This document shows positions 35,253 through 36,178 of a stretch of 36,178 nucleotides of DNA, in pieces; the first letter of the stretch is position 1; each line of letters begins with the position of its first letter. The notes under the pieces are model-generated. The model was not told the origin of the DNA and searched no databases. It saw only the letters and a program-made list of their open reading frames with translations. Origin of the DNA: CAYWEP01 sp964608945. Its GTDB lineage: Bacteria > Patescibacteriota > Microgenomatia > Levybacterales > UBA12049. Location of the stretch: NCBI GenBank assembly GCA_964608945.1, contig CAZSQB010000005.1, forward strand, positions 1 through 36,178, read 5' to 3'. Made by a program: the position numbers and the translations under genes.

Positions 35253-35402
35253 ATGTTATTATTTGTTATTATCGTGCTGGCCATCATTTCTGTAGCGCTT
35301 GCATATAGATCGCTTAAGGGAATGAACAAAATAGAAGAAATCGGGGAGGCAAAAAAGGACTTAACAAAAGGTAGAGTTATTTTTCAGAACGAATCATCCT
35401 GA
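35253..35402 (+). CDS. 49-residue single-helix membrane protein
   Basis: The product MLLFVIIVLAIISVALAYRS followed by LKGMNKIEEIGEAKKDLTKG and a short tail has one helix and a charged, probably cytoplasmic C-terminus. The ORF extends upstream to 35199, but the promoter at 35213-35241 excludes that start. Its last 19 bases overlap the end of the convergent TPR gene. Function unknown. Confidence 0.5.
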   Translation: MLLFVIIVLAIISVALAYRSLKGMNKIEEIGEAKKDLTKGRVIFQNESS

Positions 35403-36097
35403 TCGTCAGCGTTTTCCTTCTCTTCATCCTGATCTCGCAGGTGAACTCGCGCTTGCTGACCGTTTTTGAGTGTAAATTTACTTTTTTCAAATGAGGCGAA
35501 TGAGGGTTGATTCTTAAACCGGAGCGACCGTTTGGTTTCTTTCACAAAAATAATAAGCCGATGGTTATCCACTGTCTTCACATACGCTTCATACTTATTT
35601 CCGCCGTTTAGAAATTTAATAAGACGCTTACTCATGTCGTCGGGAAGCATACCGACGAATTGCTTGTTGCTGTCTAAGACAAAAATTTTCATTCGCTTTA
35701 CAAGCATTGTGAGGGTTTCGCCACAGCGGAGGAGAGAGATGATTTTTTGCTCAGCGATGTTAATAAGTTCTATTACTTTTGTTCTACCTGGTTCTTCAAT
35801 GAATATGTTATTCATCTGGTGGCTCGCTGTGTTATTTGGATTGTATTTTGTTTGATTATTGGTAAGCCGTTTGAGATTTCGTATCGCGATTGGGTTTTGC
35901 ATATCAAGTGTTAGCACTTTTTGGTAAATATGCTTTGCTTCTTTGACATTTCCAAGGCTTGCAAAAGCAAAAGCGAGGCGGTTTAAGGTATCTATGTCTT
36001 CAGGATTATCTTCAAGAAGCAGACTGTTGAGTGTTATTGCGCTATTCCAATCTCCCATGAGCGCTGTTTGAATTGCTTGTGTTTTAATTTGAGTCAT
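35384..36097 (-). CDS. TPR protein with a C-terminal domain of unknown function
   Basis: The 237-residue protein starts with about two TPR repeats (residues 8-75: AIQTALMGDWNSAITLNSLLLEDNPEDIDTLNRLAFAFASLGNVKEAKHIYQKVLTLD pattern). Residues of about 105-215 form an alpha/beta domain (TKVIELINIAEQKIISLLRCGETLTMLVK...IFVLDSNKQFVGMLPDDMSKRLIKFLNGGNKYEAYVKTVD) that resembles a HIRAN-like or small barrel fold, though I cannot confirm this. The tail is acidic (DQDEEKENADDQDD). It has its own promoter on the reverse strand. TPRs mediate protein contacts; the partner is unknown. Confidence 0.75.
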   Translation of the reverse strand: MTQIKTQAIQTALMGDWNSAITLNSLLLEDNPEDIDTLNRLAFAFASLGNVKEAKHIYQKVLTLDMQNPIAIRNLKRLTNNQTKYNPNNTASHQMNNIFIEEPGRTKVIELINIAEQKIISLLRCGETLTMLVKRMKIFVLDSNKQFVGMLPDDMSKRLIKFLNGGNKYEAYVKTVDNHRLIIFVKETKRSLRFKNQPSFASFEKSKFTLKNGQQARVHLRDQDEEKENADDQDDSF

Positions 36098-36145
36098 TCG
36101 GGCAAAGGTTCTGTGGGTCTTACAGAATTATTACAGTAACTTGGC

Positions 36146-36174
36146 ATTTTACAAACATTTCTTGCAAATGTCAA
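36146..36174 (-). promoter_or_regulatory. Promoter of the TPR gene
   Basis: On the reverse strand TTGACA (36174-36169), 17 bases, TAAAAT (36151-36146). It gives a leader of about 42 bases without a clear Shine-Dalgarno site. Confidence 0.75.
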
Positions 36175-36178
36175 GAGA

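Overview
The window looks like a chromosomal segment of a Candidate Phyla Radiation (Patescibacteria) bacterium, most likely of the Microgenomates group. The grounds are indirect. Gene density is very high, there are many short membrane or secreted proteins without known families, and housekeeping genes are mixed with few biosynthetic genes. Most promoters lie so close to the start codon that the mRNAs must be leaderless, and small hairpin repeats are scattered through the DNA. UGA is used as a stop (for example at 650-652), so this is not one of the UGA-recoded lineages. I see no rRNA, CRISPR array, transposase or phage gene.

Layout: 1-660 holds two small secreted proteins behind strong Shine-Dalgarno sites. 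690-3305 has ychF, then a leftward Fic protein/GxxExxY pair. 3565-9398 is a rightward run: rpsF, ssb, rpsR, a barrel-sandwich protein, an S41 and an HtrA protease, a SurA-like chaperone and a cupredoxin. 9410-15376 holds a DnaQ/GIY-YIG nuclease, a KefB-type exchanger, prfA, rpmE and a DUF444 VWA protein. 15380-20590 is a leftward block: TrpR-like regulator, leader peptide with attenuator, M20 peptidase, an unrecognised enzyme-like protein, hisS and an EamA transporter. 20660-23076 has an M24 aminopeptidase and two extracytoplasmic proteins. 23182-26817 has an MBL-like protein, dnaB, a proline-rich peptide, an FTR1 iron permease and a flavodoxin. 26807-33860 has ddl, maf, def, tRNA-Leu(CAA), a NIF3-like protein, efp, an MFS transporter, an Lgt-like protein and a pseudouridine synthase. 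33942-36097 has small membrane or basic proteins, a LytR_C protein and a TPR protein.

Three things stand out. (1) At 20126-20251 there is what reads as a complete ribosome-mediated attenuator: a 24-codon leader ORF with adjacent His codons, a 1:2 / 2:3 / 3:4 hairpin set and a terminator with a U-tract. It precedes a co-directional block whose third gene is hisS, and upstream of it lies a TrpR-like regulator with two copies of its own candidate operator. (2) Related small palindromic elements, also present between genes, sit in frame inside conserved genes (ychF, dnaQ-GIY, kefB, hisS, ddl, rluD). One supplies both the -10 box and the start codon of the NIF3 gene. (3) A dozen genes share one promoter geometry, with the -10 box 6-7 bases before the start codon. 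This corrects several start codons and shows that long-ORF starts at TTG are often -35 boxes.
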